From NCBI RefSeq assembly GCF_026168555.1, contig NZ_CP092471.1:1932501-1996500 (forward strand): a DNA stretch of 64,000 bases, given 5' to 3'. The notes below the pieces were generated by a model. It did no database searches, was not told the origin of the DNA, and was given only the letters and a program-made list of their open reading frames with translations. Source of the DNA: Qipengyuania spongiae (lineage in GTDB: Bacteria > Pseudomonadota > Alphaproteobacteria > Sphingomonadales > Sphingomonadaceae). Shown one piece after another: positions 28,825 to 38,176 of the stretch. Made by a program: the position numbers and the translations under genes. How positions within the stretch are numbered: position 1 is the stretch's first letter; every line of letters starts with the position of its first letter.

Positions 28825-29690
28825 CAGGGCACAAGCTGCACGAGGGCGGTCGGCGCCCGGTCGGTGCGCTTATCGATCGCCCAGGACAGGCTCTTGCCAC
28901 CCGCCACCGCCGTCGGTCCCTCGTCGGTGTTGTTGGCGAGGATCTCGCCATCGGTGGTCAGAGTGAAGGTTCCGGACACCTCTGGCAGGAAGGGCGGCTC
29001 TTCCCCGTCTTCCGACATTTGCGCCATCGCTGTCATCATGCCCGCCATTCCGCTCATCATGCTCTGGAACGGGTTTCCGGTGGTTTGCGCTGCGAAACCG
29101 GGCGCATCCACACGCACCGTATCGCCATCGCGCAGCACCGCGAGGACGAAGAGGTTCGACATGGGGAAGCGTTCCATGGTCGGAAAAGCGAAATCGTGCG
29201 TCATCCGGCCGGCAAGGCGGAATTCCACGTTGAACAGGCCGTCGCCTGCATACTCGACCTTGTCCCAGCCCGCCTGTCGTTCCAGCCGCCTGGCCAGATC
29301 GGCCGCCGCATCGGGATCGGCGGGGTCGATTCCGCCGAGCATCGCCTTGACCATCTCGGCTTCGCGTTCCGCGTCTGCCTTGCGGGCTTCGGCGGCACTG
29401 TCCCAGTTGCGCCGCTGCTCGGCGATTTCTTCCTCGGTGCAGGCGCGTTCTTCGAACGCTTCCTCGTCGTAGCAAGGCTGCTCGACGAACTCTTCCTCGA
29501 TGTTCTCGAAACGCTGGCCCATCTCGGCAAGCTTGCTCAAGGCGAGCAGATAGATTTCTCCGGAATAGGAAAAGCTGAACGCTCCGTCCTTGCGGATGTC
29601 CATTGCAGAGGCGAACTTGCCCGGCGTCAGAAAACAGCCGGTCAGCAGAAAAGGTACGGCACACACCGCGAGCAGCCGAGCAAATTTCAT
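28824..29690 (-). CDS. Lipoprotein of unknown function
   Basis: 288 residues. The signal sequence (MKFARLLAVCAVPFLLTGC) ends in a lipobox with the acceptor Cys at residue 19. The mature part has a short beta-like segment (DIRKDGAFSFSYSGEIYLLAL), an acidic region with PCYDEEAFEERACTEEE (two Cys that could pair), a helical region rich in Ala/Glu/Arg and a C-terminal beta region with GTFTLTTDGEILANN. Met-rich GNPFQSMMSGMAGMMTAMAQM may be a hydrophobic hairpin. Similar proteins occur in other Erythrobacteraceae as far as I recall; no function is known. Confidence 0.75.
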   Translation of the reverse strand: MKFARLLAVCAVPFLLTGCFLTPGKFASAMDIRKDGAFSFSYSGEIYLLALSKLAEMGQRFENIEEEFVEQPCYDEEAFEERACTEEEIAEQRRNWDSAAEARKADAEREAEMVKAMLGGIDPADPDAAADLARRLERQAGWDKVEYAGDGLFNVEFRLAGRMTHDFAFPTMERFPMSNLFVLAVLRDGDTVRVDAPGFAAQTTGNPFQSMMSGMAGMMTAMAQMSEDGEEPPFLPEVSGTFTLTTDGEILANNTDEGPTAVAGGKSLSWAIDKRTDRAPTALVQLVP

Positions 29691-29714
29691 CGATTCCCCC
29701 CTTGATCGGTGGTG

Positions 29715-30509
29715 TCAGTCTACCTCTCTCGCGGCGACTGCGTAAAGCGCGACTGCGGCGGCGTTCGAAACATTGAGGCTTTCCACCGTGCTGGTGATCG
29801 GAAGCCGGGCAAGAGCGTCGCAATGGCCGGCGATATTGTGTCGCATCCCCGGCCCTTCGGCGCCGAGAACGAGCGCGACGGGACCGGCGGGGAGCGCTTC
29901 CGTCAGCGAACTCTCCGCCTCTCCGGCGAGGCCAATGCGCCAGTAGCCGGCGTCGGCCATCTCCTCGAGCGCGCGGGCGAGGTTCACCACCCGGACCCAG
30001 GGCAGCGCTTCCAGCGCGCCACTCGCCGCCTTGGCCAGTACGCCGCCTTCCGGCGGTGCGTGCCGGTCCTGCGTGACGATCGCGCTCGCGCCGAATGCCG
30101 CTGCGGAGCGCATGATCGCGCCGACATTGTGGGGATCGGTCACCTGATCGAGGACCACCAGCGGGCGCTGCCGATCGCCGTCCAACACGTCGGCCAGAAA
30201 CACGTCTTCCAGCGCCGCGCATTCGAGCACCAGCCCCTGATGCGGCGCATCGCGCGTCACCAGGCGGTCGAGGTCGGGATTGTCGGCATATTCGACGGGA
30301 AAGTCGGGCGGAAGCTCGCCGTCGAGCCCAGCGATCGCCTCTCGCGTCGCCCACAGCTTGTGGTGGTTGCGGTCAGGGTTCTTCAGCGCCGCCTCAACGG
30401 CATGGTGCCCCCAGAGGCGCACCTGACCGGTGCTCGCCCGCCCGCTCCCGCGGCCGCCCTGCATTCTGCCCGCACGTCCGCGCAGGGCCTTCTTACGGTT
30501 CTTCGACAT
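29715..30509 (-). CDS. rlmB: 23S rRNA (guanosine-2'-O)-methyltransferase RlmB-type (SpoU family)
   Basis: 264 residues from the ATG at 30509; the longer frame runs through tRNA-Tyr and is not coding. A basic N-terminus (SKNRKKALRGRAGRMQGGRG) precedes the RNA-binding LWGHHAVEAALKNPDR domain. The knotted SPOUT domain has PLVVLDQVTDPHNVGAIMRSAAAFG, GPVALVLGAEGPGMR and TSTVESLNVSNAAAVALY, the three SpoU motifs. It probably methylates G2251 of 23S rRNA, although other TrmH targets are possible. It is oriented like, and 100 bp downstream of, tRNA-Tyr. Confidence 0.9.
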   Translation of the reverse strand: MSKNRKKALRGRAGRMQGGRGSGRASTGQVRLWGHHAVEAALKNPDRNHHKLWATREAIAGLDGELPPDFPVEYADNPDLDRLVTRDAPHQGLVLECAALEDVFLADVLDGDRQRPLVVLDQVTDPHNVGAIMRSAAAFGASAIVTQDRHAPPEGGVLAKAASGALEALPWVRVVNLARALEEMADAGYWRIGLAGEAESSLTEALPAGPVALVLGAEGPGMRHNIAGHCDALARLPITSTVESLNVSNAAAVALYAVAAREVD

Positions 30510-30609
30510 CGCTGCGCTCTGCCAGCGGAGGATGGAAAGGGGAAGGGCGGGGATGGATCGAACGCGCGAATTTCTCGTCGTTTCGACCGCTTCGATGAAG
30601 AGGAGCCGG

Positions 30610-30695
30610 TGGTGGACAGGGCTGGATTCGAACCAGCGTACGCTTGCACGGGCAGATTTACAGTCTGCTGCCTTTAACCACTCGGCCACCTGTCC
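30610..30695 (-). tRNA. tRNA-Tyr (anticodon GTA)
   Basis: 86 nt with encoded CCA, class II with a long variable arm. On the minus strand GGACAGG pairs with CCTGTCC, the D arm is GGCCGAGTGGTTAAAGGC, the anticodon loop is CTGTAAA within GCAGA/TCTGC, and the T arm is CTGGTTCGAATCCAG. The discriminator is A. The GTA anticodon reads UAC and UAU. Confidence 0.97.
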
Positions 30696-30852
30696 ACGAA
30701 CCGGCTTTCAAGGGCGGCGGAACCGCCCGGGCTGTGCGGGCGGATGCGATCCGCCGACTGCCGAGAGGCGCCCCTTTGGCGAAGGGCTTCGGCACTGTCA
30801 ACATGGCTGCGCGACCAGTTGCTCCCGAACGGCCTTGGGTTTAGGCGAGGGC

Positions 30853-31983
30853 ATGGAACCGACCCACCGCCCCGTCATCTCCGCCACCGGCCTGTTCACG
30901 CCCGAGGAAAGCATTTCGAACGAGGAGCTGGTGGCAAGCTTCAACGAGTTCGTGCGCCGCCACAACGCCGCCAATTCCGATGCGATCGCGGCGGGCGAGA
31001 CGGCGGCGCTGGAGCCGAGCTCGGTCGAATTCATCGAGAAGGCGAGCGGGATCAAGGCGCGCCACGTGATGGCGAAGGCACCCGTGCTCGATCCCGAGAT
31101 CATGGCCCCGCGCTGGCCTGAGCGGAGCAACGAGGATCTCTCGCTTCTCGCCGAGATCGGGGTCAAAGCGGCGCGTCAGGCACTCGACTAGGCGGAGCGC
31201 GATCCGGCGGATGTCGACGCAGTGCTGTGCGCGGCTTCGAACATGGAGCGCCCTTATCCCGCCATGGCGATCGAGATCCAGCAGGCTCTCGGCATCGAGG
31301 GGTTCGGCTTCGACATGAACGTCGCCTGCTCCAGCGCGACCTTCGGCATCCAGACCGCGGCCGATTACGTGCGGTCCGGCAATGCGCGCAGCGTGCTGGT
31401 TGTCAGCCCGGAGATCACCAGCGGCCACCTCAACTGGCGCGACCGGGACAGCCACTTCATCTTCGGCGACGTGGCGACGGCGGTGCTGGTCGAAGATGCC
31501 GCGATGGCGCCGGCCGCGCATTGGGACATTCTCGGCACCAAGCTGAAGACCGTGTTCTCGAACAATATCCGCAACAATTTCGGCTTCCTCAACCGCGCCC
31601 ATCCCGACAGCGCGGGCGCCGCCGACAAGCTCTTCGTTCAGGAGGGGCGCAAGGTGTTCAAGGAAGTCGTTCCCATGGTGGCGCAGATGATTCTGGACGA
31701 GGCGGAGCGGCTCGATATCGAACCGACCGCGCTGCGCCGCCTGTGGCTGCATCAGGCCAATGCCGGCATGAACCGGCTGATCGCGCACAAGGTCCTGGGC
31801 CACGAAGCGAGCGACGACGAGAGCCCGACGGTTCTCGATACCTACGGTAACACGTCGAGCGCAGGCTCGATCATTGCCTTCCACCTCCACCACGAGGATC
31901 TGGTGGAGGGCGATACCGGCCTCATCTGCAGTTTTGGCGCGGGTTATTCGGCCGGTACGGTCTTCGTGCGCAAGGCGGCCTGA
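30853..31983 (+). pseudogene. Ketoacyl-ACP synthase III (FabH-like), interrupted by an in-frame amber codon
   Basis: One reading frame encodes a full KAS III of 376 codons, except that codon 113 (31189-31191) is TAG. Upstream lies the N-terminal part (PVISATGLFTPEESISNEEL...GVKAARQALD). Downstream, without frame change, come the active-site Cys in VACSSATFGIQ, the His in LWLHQANAG and the Asn in DTYGNTSSAGS, so the catalytic triad is entirely after the stop. It would condense acyl-CoA with malonyl-ACP. It is either a recent nonsense mutation, a base-calling error (CAG, GAG or AAG would each restore it) or suppressed. psd follows 51 bp downstream. Confidence 0.85.
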
Positions 31984-32034
31984 GGCAGCGGGCCGCGCTT
32001 GTCGTCGCGGCTGGGCGCGCCTAAGCCTTGGTTC

Positions 32035-32787
32035 ATGGCTGGTGAACTTCTCGACAATCGGGGCCGCGGCGATGTTGCCTGGTCCTTTCCCTCGATCCAT
32101 CCGGAGGGGCGAAAGTTCGGCCTGATCGCTGTAGGCGTCAGTCTGCTCTTTCTTCTTGTATTCGGTTGGGAAATTATCGGCTGGCCGCTACTGATGCTGT
32201 CGGCGGGCGTCTTCGCCTTCTTCCGCGATCCGGAACGCGTGGTCCCTCATTCCGATCTGGCCGTCGTTGCCCCTGCGGACGGGCTGGTCTCGCTGATCGC
32301 ACAGGTCGAGCCGCCGGAGGAACTCAAGATTGACGACGGCAGCGGGATCGCGGGCCTCCCGGCCGGGCCGGTGACGCGCATCTCCATTTTCATGAGCGTA
32401 TTCGACGTGCACATCAATCGCGCTCCGATCGGGGGGGTCATCAGGCGGCTGGTCTATATTCCCGGCAAGTTTCTCAACGCCGATCTCGACAAGGCAAGCG
32501 AGGAGAACGAACGCCAGCACATCCTGGTAGAGCGGGCGGATGGCGCGCGGATCGGCTTCACGCAGATCGCCGGGCTCGTGGCGAGGCGGATCGTCCCCTT
32601 CGTGAAAGAGGGTGACACGGTGGGCAGCGGGCAGCGGGTGGGACTGATCCGTTTCGGCAGCCGGGTCGACGTCTATCTTCCGGCGGGGACAGGTTCGAAC
32701 GTACTGCTGGGTCAGCGAGTAATCGCAGGCGAAACGGTGCTCGCCGAGATGGGCGTGCAAAAACACATCGAAGGCATCGCGCAATGA
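32035..32787 (+). CDS. psd: Phosphatidylserine decarboxylase proenzyme
   Basis: 250 residues, the short 'PSD-A' type. There are two membrane segments near residues 28-60 ([21 protein letters not shown]), then [10 protein letters not shown] and the [13 protein letters not shown] motif. [11 protein letters not shown] contains the Gly-Ser cleavage site at which the pyruvoyl cofactor forms. It turns phosphatidylserine into phosphatidylethanolamine. Its stop overlaps the pssA start by 4 nt (ATGA), so the two enzymes of PE synthesis are translationally coupled. Confidence 0.95.
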   Translation: MAGELLDNRGRGDVAWSFPSIHPEGRKFGLIAVGVSLLFLLVFGWEIIGWPLLMLSAGVFAFFRDPERVVPHSDLAVVAPADGLVSLIAQVEPPEELKIDDGSGIAGLPAGPVTRISIFMSVFDVHINRAPIGGVIRRLVYIPGKFLNADLDKASEENERQHILVERADGARIGFTQIAGLVARRIVPFVKEGDTVGSGQRVGLIRFGSRVDVYLPAGTGSNVLLGQRVIAGETVLAEMGVQKHIEGIAQ

Positions 32788-33644
32788 TCCAGCGTAAGGG
32801 AAAGACTCCGGCCGACAATCGGCCGCGCATAGGCCCCAAGGCTTCCGAGGACGAAGACGATTTCGCAGCCGGAGGCGTGAAGGGCGGGCTTGCGTTGCGG
32901 ACCCTTGCCCCCAACGCCGTCACCACGGCAGCGATGTGTTCCGGGCTGACCGGAATACTCTTCGCGATATCCGGGACATGGCCGCTGGCGGTGGGGGCGA
33001 TCATTCTGGCGGGCGTGCTTGACGGGATGGACGGACGCATCGCGCGGATGCTCAATGGCCAGTCGCGCTTCGGCGCGGAACTGGATAGCCTGGCGGATTC
33101 GCTCTCTTTCGGCACAGCGCCGGCGATCGTTATCTATCTCTGGTCGCTGTCCGCCACGCCTCGGATTGGATGGATCGCCGCGCTGGCATTCGCCGTGTGC
33201 GCCGCGCTTCGACTGGCCCGCTTCAACGCCCGGATCGATGCTACCGACCAGCCGCACAAATCGGCCGGTTTTCTGACTGGTATTCCGGCGCCCGTCGGGG
33301 CAGGGCTAGCCTTCCTGCCGTTCTACCTCTGGACCACCACCGGCATCGAGACGTTTCGCAACCCATTGCTGGTGGGGCCATGGGTCGCGCTGATGGCGTT
33401 GCTGATGATCTCCAACCTGGCGACGTTGAGCTGGGCATCGATCAAGCCGCGCAGGGATATTCGACTGTGGTTGCTGGCGCTGGCGGGTCTGCTGTTTGCA
33501 GGCTTGCTGCTGGAGCCGTGGTGGACGCTGGCGACGATCAGCCTCGTCTATCTCGCGCTGCTGCCACTGGGCTGGGCGCGTTATGCGAGGGTCAAGCGGC
33601 AGCGCGCACGGCGGGCCGCGGTAGGGACTGGCGAGACGCCGTAA
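32784..33644 (+). CDS. pssA: CDP-diacylglycerol-serine O-phosphatidyltransferase
   Basis: 286 residues. The CDP-alcohol phosphatidyltransferase signature is complete: [20 protein letters not shown]...D, which gives DGxxAR-x8-G-x3-D-x3-D. Six to eight membrane helices follow. A basic/acidic tail of about 40 residues precedes the first helix. It makes phosphatidylserine from CDP-DAG and serine, feeding Psd encoded directly upstream. Its last 53 bases overlap the 3' end of the convergent small gene at 33592. Confidence 0.95.
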   Translation: MIQRKGKTPADNRPRIGPKASEDEDDFAAGGVKGGLALRTLAPNAVTTAAMCSGLTGILFAISGTWPLAVGAIILAGVLDGMDGRIARMLNGQSRFGAELDSLADSLSFGTAPAIVIYLWSLSATPRIGWIAALAFAVCAALRLARFNARIDATDQPHKSAGFLTGIPAPVGAGLAFLPFYLWTTTGIETFRNPLLVGPWVALMALLMISNLATLSWASIKPRRDIRLWLLALAGLLFAGLLLEPWWTLATISLVYLALLPLGWARYARVKRQRARRAAVGTGETP

Positions 33645-33921
33645 CTCGACCGAAGCCCGAAAAACCACCATGAACGATCTCGGCGCGGCGACCCTGGACG
33701 AGTGATGTGGCCACGCTCGCGGCTGCACCCTTGTTGCAAAGCTGAGTGTATGCCGACCACCATCGCAGGGCGCTGTCGGCAAGCGTCGCTGCGCTGACAA
33801 AACCGATAAAAACGAAGAAGGCTGTCAGAAGGATTGCAAACATCGAACCGGTCTCTTTCTTGCCGCTCCGCCTGTTGACAGGCTGTGGAGAACGAGTTGA
33901 AAACTTTTCATTCCGGGACAT
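33592..33921 (-). CDS. Small single-pass membrane protein behind a LexA-type promoter
   Basis: 109 residues from the ATG at 33921, or 83 from the ATG at 33843. A polar, basic N-terminus (STRSPQPVNRRSGKKETGS) leads into one strong membrane helix (MFAILLTAFFVFIGFVSAA), then ALRWWSAYTQLCNKG and a basic, low-complexity tail. I do not recognise the family. The promoter on this strand has TTGACA with a GTTC-N7-GTTC box in the spacer, so it is probably SOS-controlled. By analogy with SidA, DidA, YneA and SulA, all small LexA-controlled division inhibitors, a checkpoint role is conceivable but unproven. The start is uncertain: 33921 would leave a leader of only about 10 nt. Confidence 0.5.
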   Translation of the reverse strand: MSRNEKFSTRSPQPVNRRSGKKETGSMFAILLTAFFVFIGFVSAATLADSALRWWSAYTQLCNKGAAASVATSLVQGRRAEIVHGGFSGFGRVTASRQSLPRPAVRAAA

Positions 33922-33942
33922 GTTCCCGATCTGACATCATAT

Positions 33943-33968
33943 GTTCCCTATTTGTTCGCGCTTGTCAA
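33943..33968 (-). promoter_or_regulatory. LexA-type SOS box inside a minus-strand promoter
   Basis: On the minus strand TTGACA (33963-33968) is followed by GAACAAATAGGGAAC (33943-33957), which is the alphaproteobacterial LexA site GTTC-N7-GTTC read from the other side. ACATAT, at the -10 distance (17-18 bp), follows directly. A repressor here would occlude the promoter. A second GGGAACAT lies 19 bp further on (about 33919-33926). Confidence 0.6.
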
Positions 33969-34115
33969 TCGCTTTCCGCGCCCATCCGACCGCGGATTAC
34001 GGCGAATTGAGTCTGGATTTCCGTCCGCAAGTGCGCTAGAGCGCCGCCGCTTCCGCAAACCAAAGATCTTTCGATCCTGGTTGGGCGGGGCAAATCCACA
34101 TGGAAGGCGCATCAT

Positions 34116-34145
34116 ACCGGTGCCCGATTGCGGGAAGCTCCGCAT
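34116..34145 (+). repeat. Two-block leader motif upstream of rpsB
   Basis: ACCGGTGCCCG (34116-34126) and AAGCTCCGCAT (34135-34145) occur here and again, in the same order, upstream of pyrH (36154-36196). The second block sits in a potential hairpin TGCGG-GAAGCT-CCGCA. It lies 46-75 bp before the rpsB start. The 269-bp region before rpsB otherwise holds only the LexA-type promoter of the opposite strand. Confidence 0.45.
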
Positions 34146-34190
34146 CCGGGTCCCAGCCTTCCAGAGGTCCAACCGGAAAGGAATATGATT

Positions 34191-34946
34191 ATGGCGGCTC
34201 CTACCGTCACGATGCAGCAATTGATCGAGGCCGGATCGCATTTCGGCCACCAGACCCACCGCTGGAACCCGCGGATGAAGCCGTATATCTTCGGCGCCCG
34301 CAACGGCATCCACATCATCGACCTGTCGCAGACCGTGCCGCTATTCGCGCGCGCGCTCGACTTCGTCGCCCAGACCGCGCGTTCGGGCGGCAAGGTGCTG
34401 TTCGTCGGCACCAAGCGTCAGGCGCAGGATGCGATCCGCGATGCGGCGCGCGCCAGCGGCCAGCACTTCGTCAACCACCGCTGGCTCGGCGGCATGCTCA
34501 CCAACTGGAAGACCATTTCCGGTTCGATCAAGCGCCTCAAGACGCTCGAGGAACAACTTTCGGGCGACACTTCTGGTCTCACGAAGAAGGAAGTCCTTCA
34601 GCTGACGCGCGAGCGTGACAAGCTCGAACTGTCGCTCGGCGGCATTCGCGACATGGGGGGCATCCCGGACGTGATGTTCGTGATCGACGCCAACAAGGAA
34701 GACCTCGCGATCAAGGAAGCCAACGTGCTCGGCATTCCCGTGGTCGCGGTGCTCGATACCAATGTCGATCCTTCGGGCATTGCCTTCCCGATCCCGGGCA
34801 ATGACGACGCCGCCCGCGCGGTGCGCCTCTATTGCGACGCGATCGGTCAGGCGGCCATGTCAGGCCGCAACGAAGGCGTCCAGGACAGCGGCCGCGATGT
34901 CGGCGCGATGGAAAATCCGCCGACCGAGGCCGAAGCTTCCGCCTGA
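34191..34946 (+). CDS. rpsB: 30S ribosomal protein S2
   Basis: 251 residues from [21 protein letters not shown]; the AAGGA 8 nt upstream favours 34191 over the ATG at 34185. Signatures are [33 protein letters not shown] and [19 protein letters not shown]. It binds the 30S head-platform junction and helps bS1 docking. rpsB-tsf is the conserved order. The usual S2 autoregulation on its own leader could involve the repeated motif at 34116. Confidence 0.98.
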   Translation: MAAPTVTMQQLIEAGSHFGHQTHRWNPRMKPYIFGARNGIHIIDLSQTVPLFARALDFVAQTARSGGKVLFVGTKRQAQDAIRDAARASGQHFVNHRWLGGMLTNWKTISGSIKRLKTLEEQLSGDTSGLTKKEVLQLTRERDKLELSLGGIRDMGGIPDVMFVIDANKEDLAIKEANVLGIPVVAVLDTNVDPSGIAFPIPGNDDAARAVRLYCDAIGQAAMSGRNEGVQDSGRDVGAMENPPTEAEASA

Positions 34947-35054
34947 TTTCGCGATGACGGGCGCGTCACGCCTCCGTCACGCAAGACGACTAAGCGCCGG
35001 GCCGCTCTCTAGCGGTCCGGCCGCATATCCATTCAGAACAAGGACACACGAACC

Positions 35055-35981
35055 ATGGCGAACTTCACCACCGCCGACATCAAGGCCCTGCGCGAGCGCA
35101 CCGGCGCAGGCATGATGGATGCCAAGAAGGCGCTCGTCGAAACCGATGGCGATCTCGAAGCCGCAGTCGATGCGCTGCGCGCCAAGGGCCTCGCCACCGC
35201 CCAGAAGAAATCGAGCCGCACTGCGGCCGAAGGTCTCGTCGGCGTGGCTGTCGAAGGCACCAGGGGCGTCGCCGTCGAGGTCAATTCCGAGACCGATTTC
35301 GTCGCCAAGAATGACAAATTCCAGGACTTCGTCCGCAAGGTCACCGAGACCGCGCTCAGCTCCGACGGCGACGATGTCGAATCGCTCAAGGGCATGGACT
35401 ATCCCGACGGCGGCAGCGTCTCGGACAAGCTGACCGACAATGTCGCAACGATCGGCGAGAACCAGCAGATCCGCCGCATGAAGACCGTCTCGGTCACCAA
35501 CGGCATGGTCGTCCCCTACATGCACAACGCCGTCGCGCCGAACCTCGGCAAGATCGGCGTCCTCGTGGCGCTCGAGAGTGAAGCGGGCCAGGATGTGCTC
35601 GAGCCGCTCGGCAAGCAGATCGCGATGCACATCGCCGCCGCGTTCCCGCAGGCGCTGAACGCCGAAGGCCTCGATGCCGAACTGATCGAGCGCGAGCGCG
35701 CCATCGCCAAGGAGAAGGCGTCGGAAAGCGGCAAGCCCGAGAACGTTCAGGAAAAGATGGTCGAAGGCGCCGTGTCCAAGTTCGCCAAGGAAAACGCGCT
35801 GCTCAGCCAGGTTTTCGTGATCGACAACAAGACCCCGATCTCCGAGGTCGTCGCCAAGGCGGCCAAGGATGCCGGCAAGCCGATCGAACTGACGGATTAT
35901 GTCCGCTATCAGCTCGGCGAAGGCATCGAGAAGGAAGAGAGCGACTTCGCCGCGGAAGTCGCGGCTGCGGTCAAGGGCTGA
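35055..35981 (+). CDS. tsf: Elongation factor Ts
   Basis: 308 residues. The N-terminal UBA-like module is [21 protein letters not shown]. The core has [13 protein letters not shown], and the TDFV motif inserts into EF-Tu to expel [28 protein letters not shown] is the conserved subdomain N. It is the guanine nucleotide exchange factor for EF-Tu. It lies 108 bp after rpsB in the same transcript and ends before the hairpin at 36006. Confidence 0.98.
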   Translation: MANFTTADIKALRERTGAGMMDAKKALVETDGDLEAAVDALRAKGLATAQKKSSRTAAEGLVGVAVEGTRGVAVEVNSETDFVAKNDKFQDFVRKVTETALSSDGDDVESLKGMDYPDGGSVSDKLTDNVATIGENQQIRRMKTVSVTNGMVVPYMHNAVAPNLGKIGVLVALESEAGQDVLEPLGKQIAMHIAAAFPQALNAEGLDAELIERERAIAKEKASESGKPENVQEKMVEGAVSKFAKENALLSQVFVIDNKTPISEVVAKAAKDAGKPIELTDYVRYQLGEGIEKEESDFAAEVAAAVKG

Positions 35982-36005
35982 GCCCTCCTTCCTCGCAGAC
36001 TTTCT

Positions 36006-36048
36006 GAAACGGCTGTCGGACTTCGGTTCGGCAGCCGTTTCCGTTTCT
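36006..36048 (+). terminator. Probable terminator after tsf
   Basis: GAAACGGCTG (36006-36015) pairs perfectly with CAGCCGTTTC (36032-36041), with further partial pairing inside, followed by CGTTTCT. It lies 25 bp after the tsf stop. The T-run is short, so it may attenuate rather than fully stop readthrough into pyrH. Confidence 0.55.
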
Positions 36049-36153
36049 ATCGGATGCTTGGACGATGCTGCGAACGAAGCGGGGCTTTCCCTTTGCGCGC
36101 ATCGAGCATCGTGGCTAAGGAGCCGCGATCCAATCGATATTTGCGCGAGTGCC

Positions 36154-36196
36154 ACCGGTGCCCGCGCGGCCAGCAATCCGACGGAAAGCTCCGCAT
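36154..36196 (+). repeat. Two-block leader motif upstream of pyrH
   Basis: ACCGGTGCCCG (36154-36164) and AAGCTCCGCAT (36186-36196) repeat the rpsB leader blocks, separated here by 21 nt instead of 8. The second block contains most of the pyrH ribosome binding site (GGAAAG) and its first two start-codon bases, so any structure formed would affect initiation. Confidence 0.45.
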
Positions 36197-36917
36197 GTCC
36201 ATGCCCCCGATGAAACGCGTGCTTCTCAAGCTTTCGGGCGAGGTGCTGATGGGCGACGGGCCGTTCGGTATCGATCCCGATTTCGTCATGGAGCTGGCGC
36301 AGGAGGTAAAGCGCGCTCAGGAAACCGGCCTGGAGATCTGCCTCGTCATCGGCGGTGGCAATATCTTCCGGGGCATGGCGGGCGCGGCGCGGGGCATGGA
36401 CCGCGCCCAGGCCGACTACATGGGCATGCTCGCGACCGTGATGAACGCTCTGGCGATGCAGAACGCGCTCGAACAACTCGGCGTGCCGACGCGGGTCCAG
36501 TCCGCGATCCAGATGGATCAGGTGTGCGAGCCGGTCATCCGCCGCCGTGCCGAACGCCATCTGGAAAAGGGCCGAGTGGTCATCTTCGCCGCCGGCGTGG
36601 GCGCCCCCTATTTCACCACCGACAGCGGCGCGGCGCTGCGCGCGGCGGAGATGCGCTGCGACGCGTTGCTCAAGGGCACCAGTGTCGACGGGGTCTATGA
36701 CAGCGACCCCAAGAAGAACAGCGCCGCCCAGCGTTTCGAAACCGTGGGTTACGACCGGGTGCTGGCGGACAACCTCAAGGTCATGGACGCGTCCGCCGTG
36801 GCGCTGTGCCGTGACAACGACATTCCCATCGTGGTCTTCTCGATCCGCGAAAAGGGCAACCTCGCGCGCGTGCTGGCGGGCGAGGGGGTGCAGACCATCG
36901 TCAAAGGAGAGGCCTGA
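36195..36917 (+). CDS. pyrH: Uridylate kinase (UMP kinase)
   Basis: 240 residues from the ATG at 36195 (GGAAAG 8 nt before); ATGs at 36201 and 36210 are alternatives. It is an amino-acid-kinase fold: [49 protein letters not shown] and [14 protein letters not shown]. It phosphorylates UMP with ATP and is allosterically controlled by GTP/UTP in this family. Its TGA overlaps the frr ATG by one base. Confidence 0.97.
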   Translation: MSMPPMKRVLLKLSGEVLMGDGPFGIDPDFVMELAQEVKRAQETGLEICLVIGGGNIFRGMAGAARGMDRAQADYMGMLATVMNALAMQNALEQLGVPTRVQSAIQMDQVCEPVIRRRAERHLEKGRVVIFAAGVGAPYFTTDSGAALRAAEMRCDALLKGTSVDGVYDSDPKKNSAAQRFETVGYDRVLADNLKVMDASAVALCRDNDIPIVVFSIREKGNLARVLAGEGVQTIVKGEA

Positions 36918-37474
36918 TGGCCAAATACGACAAGACCGATATCGAACGCCGGATGCAGGGCGCCGTCGACAGCCTCAAGGGCGATCTGTCCGGCCTGCGC
37001 ACGGGCCGTGCCAACACGAGCCTGCTCGATCCCGTGACGGTCGAGGTCTATGGCTCGATCATGCCGCTCAGCCAGGTGGCGACGGTCAATGCGCCGGAAC
37101 CGCGGATGCTGGCGGTGCAGGTGTGGGACAAGGCCAACGTCATCGCTGTCGAGAAGGGGATCGCCCGCGCCAATCTCGGCCTCAACCCGATGATCGACGG
37201 GCAGACCCTGCGCCTGCCGCTGCCCGACCTGACCGAGGAGCGCCGCAAGGATCTCGCCAAGCTCGCCGGGCAGTATGGCGAGAACGCCAAGATCGCCATC
37301 CGCAACGTGCGGCGCGACGGCATGGAAGCGCTGAAGGACGACGAAAAGAAGAAGGAAATCTCCGAGGACGATCGCAAGCGGTCGGAAGACGAGGTCCAGA
37401 AGCTGACCGACAAATATGTCGGCGACATCGACAATGCGGTCGCGCAGAAGGAAAAGGAAATCCTTACCCAATAA
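36917..37474 (+). CDS. frr: Ribosome recycling factor
   Basis: 185 residues, the standard size. It is an L-shaped tRNA mimic: the long helices of domain I with [20 protein letters not shown], a domain II beta core ([18 protein letters not shown]...), and the C-terminal helix with [23 protein letters not shown]. It splits post-termination ribosomes with EF-G. It overlaps pyrH by 1 nt and lies 18 bp before uppS. Confidence 0.98.
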   Translation: MAKYDKTDIERRMQGAVDSLKGDLSGLRTGRANTSLLDPVTVEVYGSIMPLSQVATVNAPEPRMLAVQVWDKANVIAVEKGIARANLGLNPMIDGQTLRLPLPDLTEERRKDLAKLAGQYGENAKIAIRNVRRDGMEALKDDEKKKEISEDDRKRSEDEVQKLTDKYVGDIDNAVAQKEKEILTQ

Positions 37475-37492
37475 GGGCATAGGTGGCCGAGG

Positions 37493-38176
37493 ATGGACAG
37501 GGGCGACAATCAGGCACGGCACGTCGCCATCATCATGGACGGCAACGGCCGCTGGGCGAAGCGGCGCGGGTTGCCGCGCGCGCTTGGCCATCGGCGCGGG
37601 GTCGAGGCGGTGCGAAATCTCGTGCGATCCCTGGAGGATACGGGGATCGAGTGCCTGACGCTCTACGCGTTCAGTTCGGAGAACTGGAAGCGGCCGGAAG
37701 ACGAGGTCGACGATTTGATGAACCTCATGAGGAAGTTCATCCGCTCGGACCTTCCCGAGTTCATCGAGAACGGCGTCAGGCTGAAGATTGTCGGCGATTG
37801 GCAGGCGCTTGCGCCTGACATCGTGGAAATGCTCGAGGATGCGCTGGAGCGAACCGCAGACGGCCAGCGGACCGTCGCAGTGGCGCTGAATTACGGGGCG
37901 CAGCAGGAGATCGTCCATGCTGCTCGGGCCGCCGCGGCCGAGGGCGAGATCAGCGAACGGACACTTGAACGGCACCTGTTCACCGCCGGACTGCCGCCGC
38001 TCGACCTCCTGATCCGCACGAGCGGGGAGGTGCGCCTGTCGAATTTCCTCTTGTGGCAGGCCGCTTATGCGGAGATGCTGTTTCTCGACGTGCTGTGGCC
38101 CGATTTCACTCCCGACCATCTGAAGCAGGCGCTCGGCCAGTTCGCTTCGCGTGACCGGCGCTATGGTGGCCGCTGA
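37493..38176 (+). CDS. uppS: Isoprenyl (undecaprenyl) diphosphate synthase
   Basis: 227 residues, a cis-prenyltransferase. The catalytic Asp is in HVAIIMDGNGRWAKRRG; the H and R of GHRRGVEAV, the YAFSSENWKRP motif and the C-terminal DLLIRTSGEVRLSNFLLWQ are all present. The usual GEQRLSNF is GEVRLSNF here (one substitution in the IPP-binding motif). It makes C55-PP, the lipid carrier for peptidoglycan and surface glycans. It overlaps the cdsA start by 14 nt. Confidence 0.96.
   Translation: MDRGDNQARHVAIIMDGNGRWAKRRGLPRALGHRRGVEAVRNLVRSLEDTGIECLTLYAFSSENWKRPEDEVDDLMNLMRKFIRSDLPEFIENGVRLKIVGDWQALAPDIVEMLEDALERTADGQRTVAVALNYGAQQEIVHAARAAAAEGEISERTLERHLFTAGLPPLDLLIRTSGEVRLSNFLLWQAAYAEMLFLDVLWPDFTPDHLKQALGQFASRDRRYGGR

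Noticed and set aside
33952..34188. Plus-strand frame of 78 codons before rpsB
   Set aside because: No ribosome binding site or recognisable content; it crosses the promoter and leader region.
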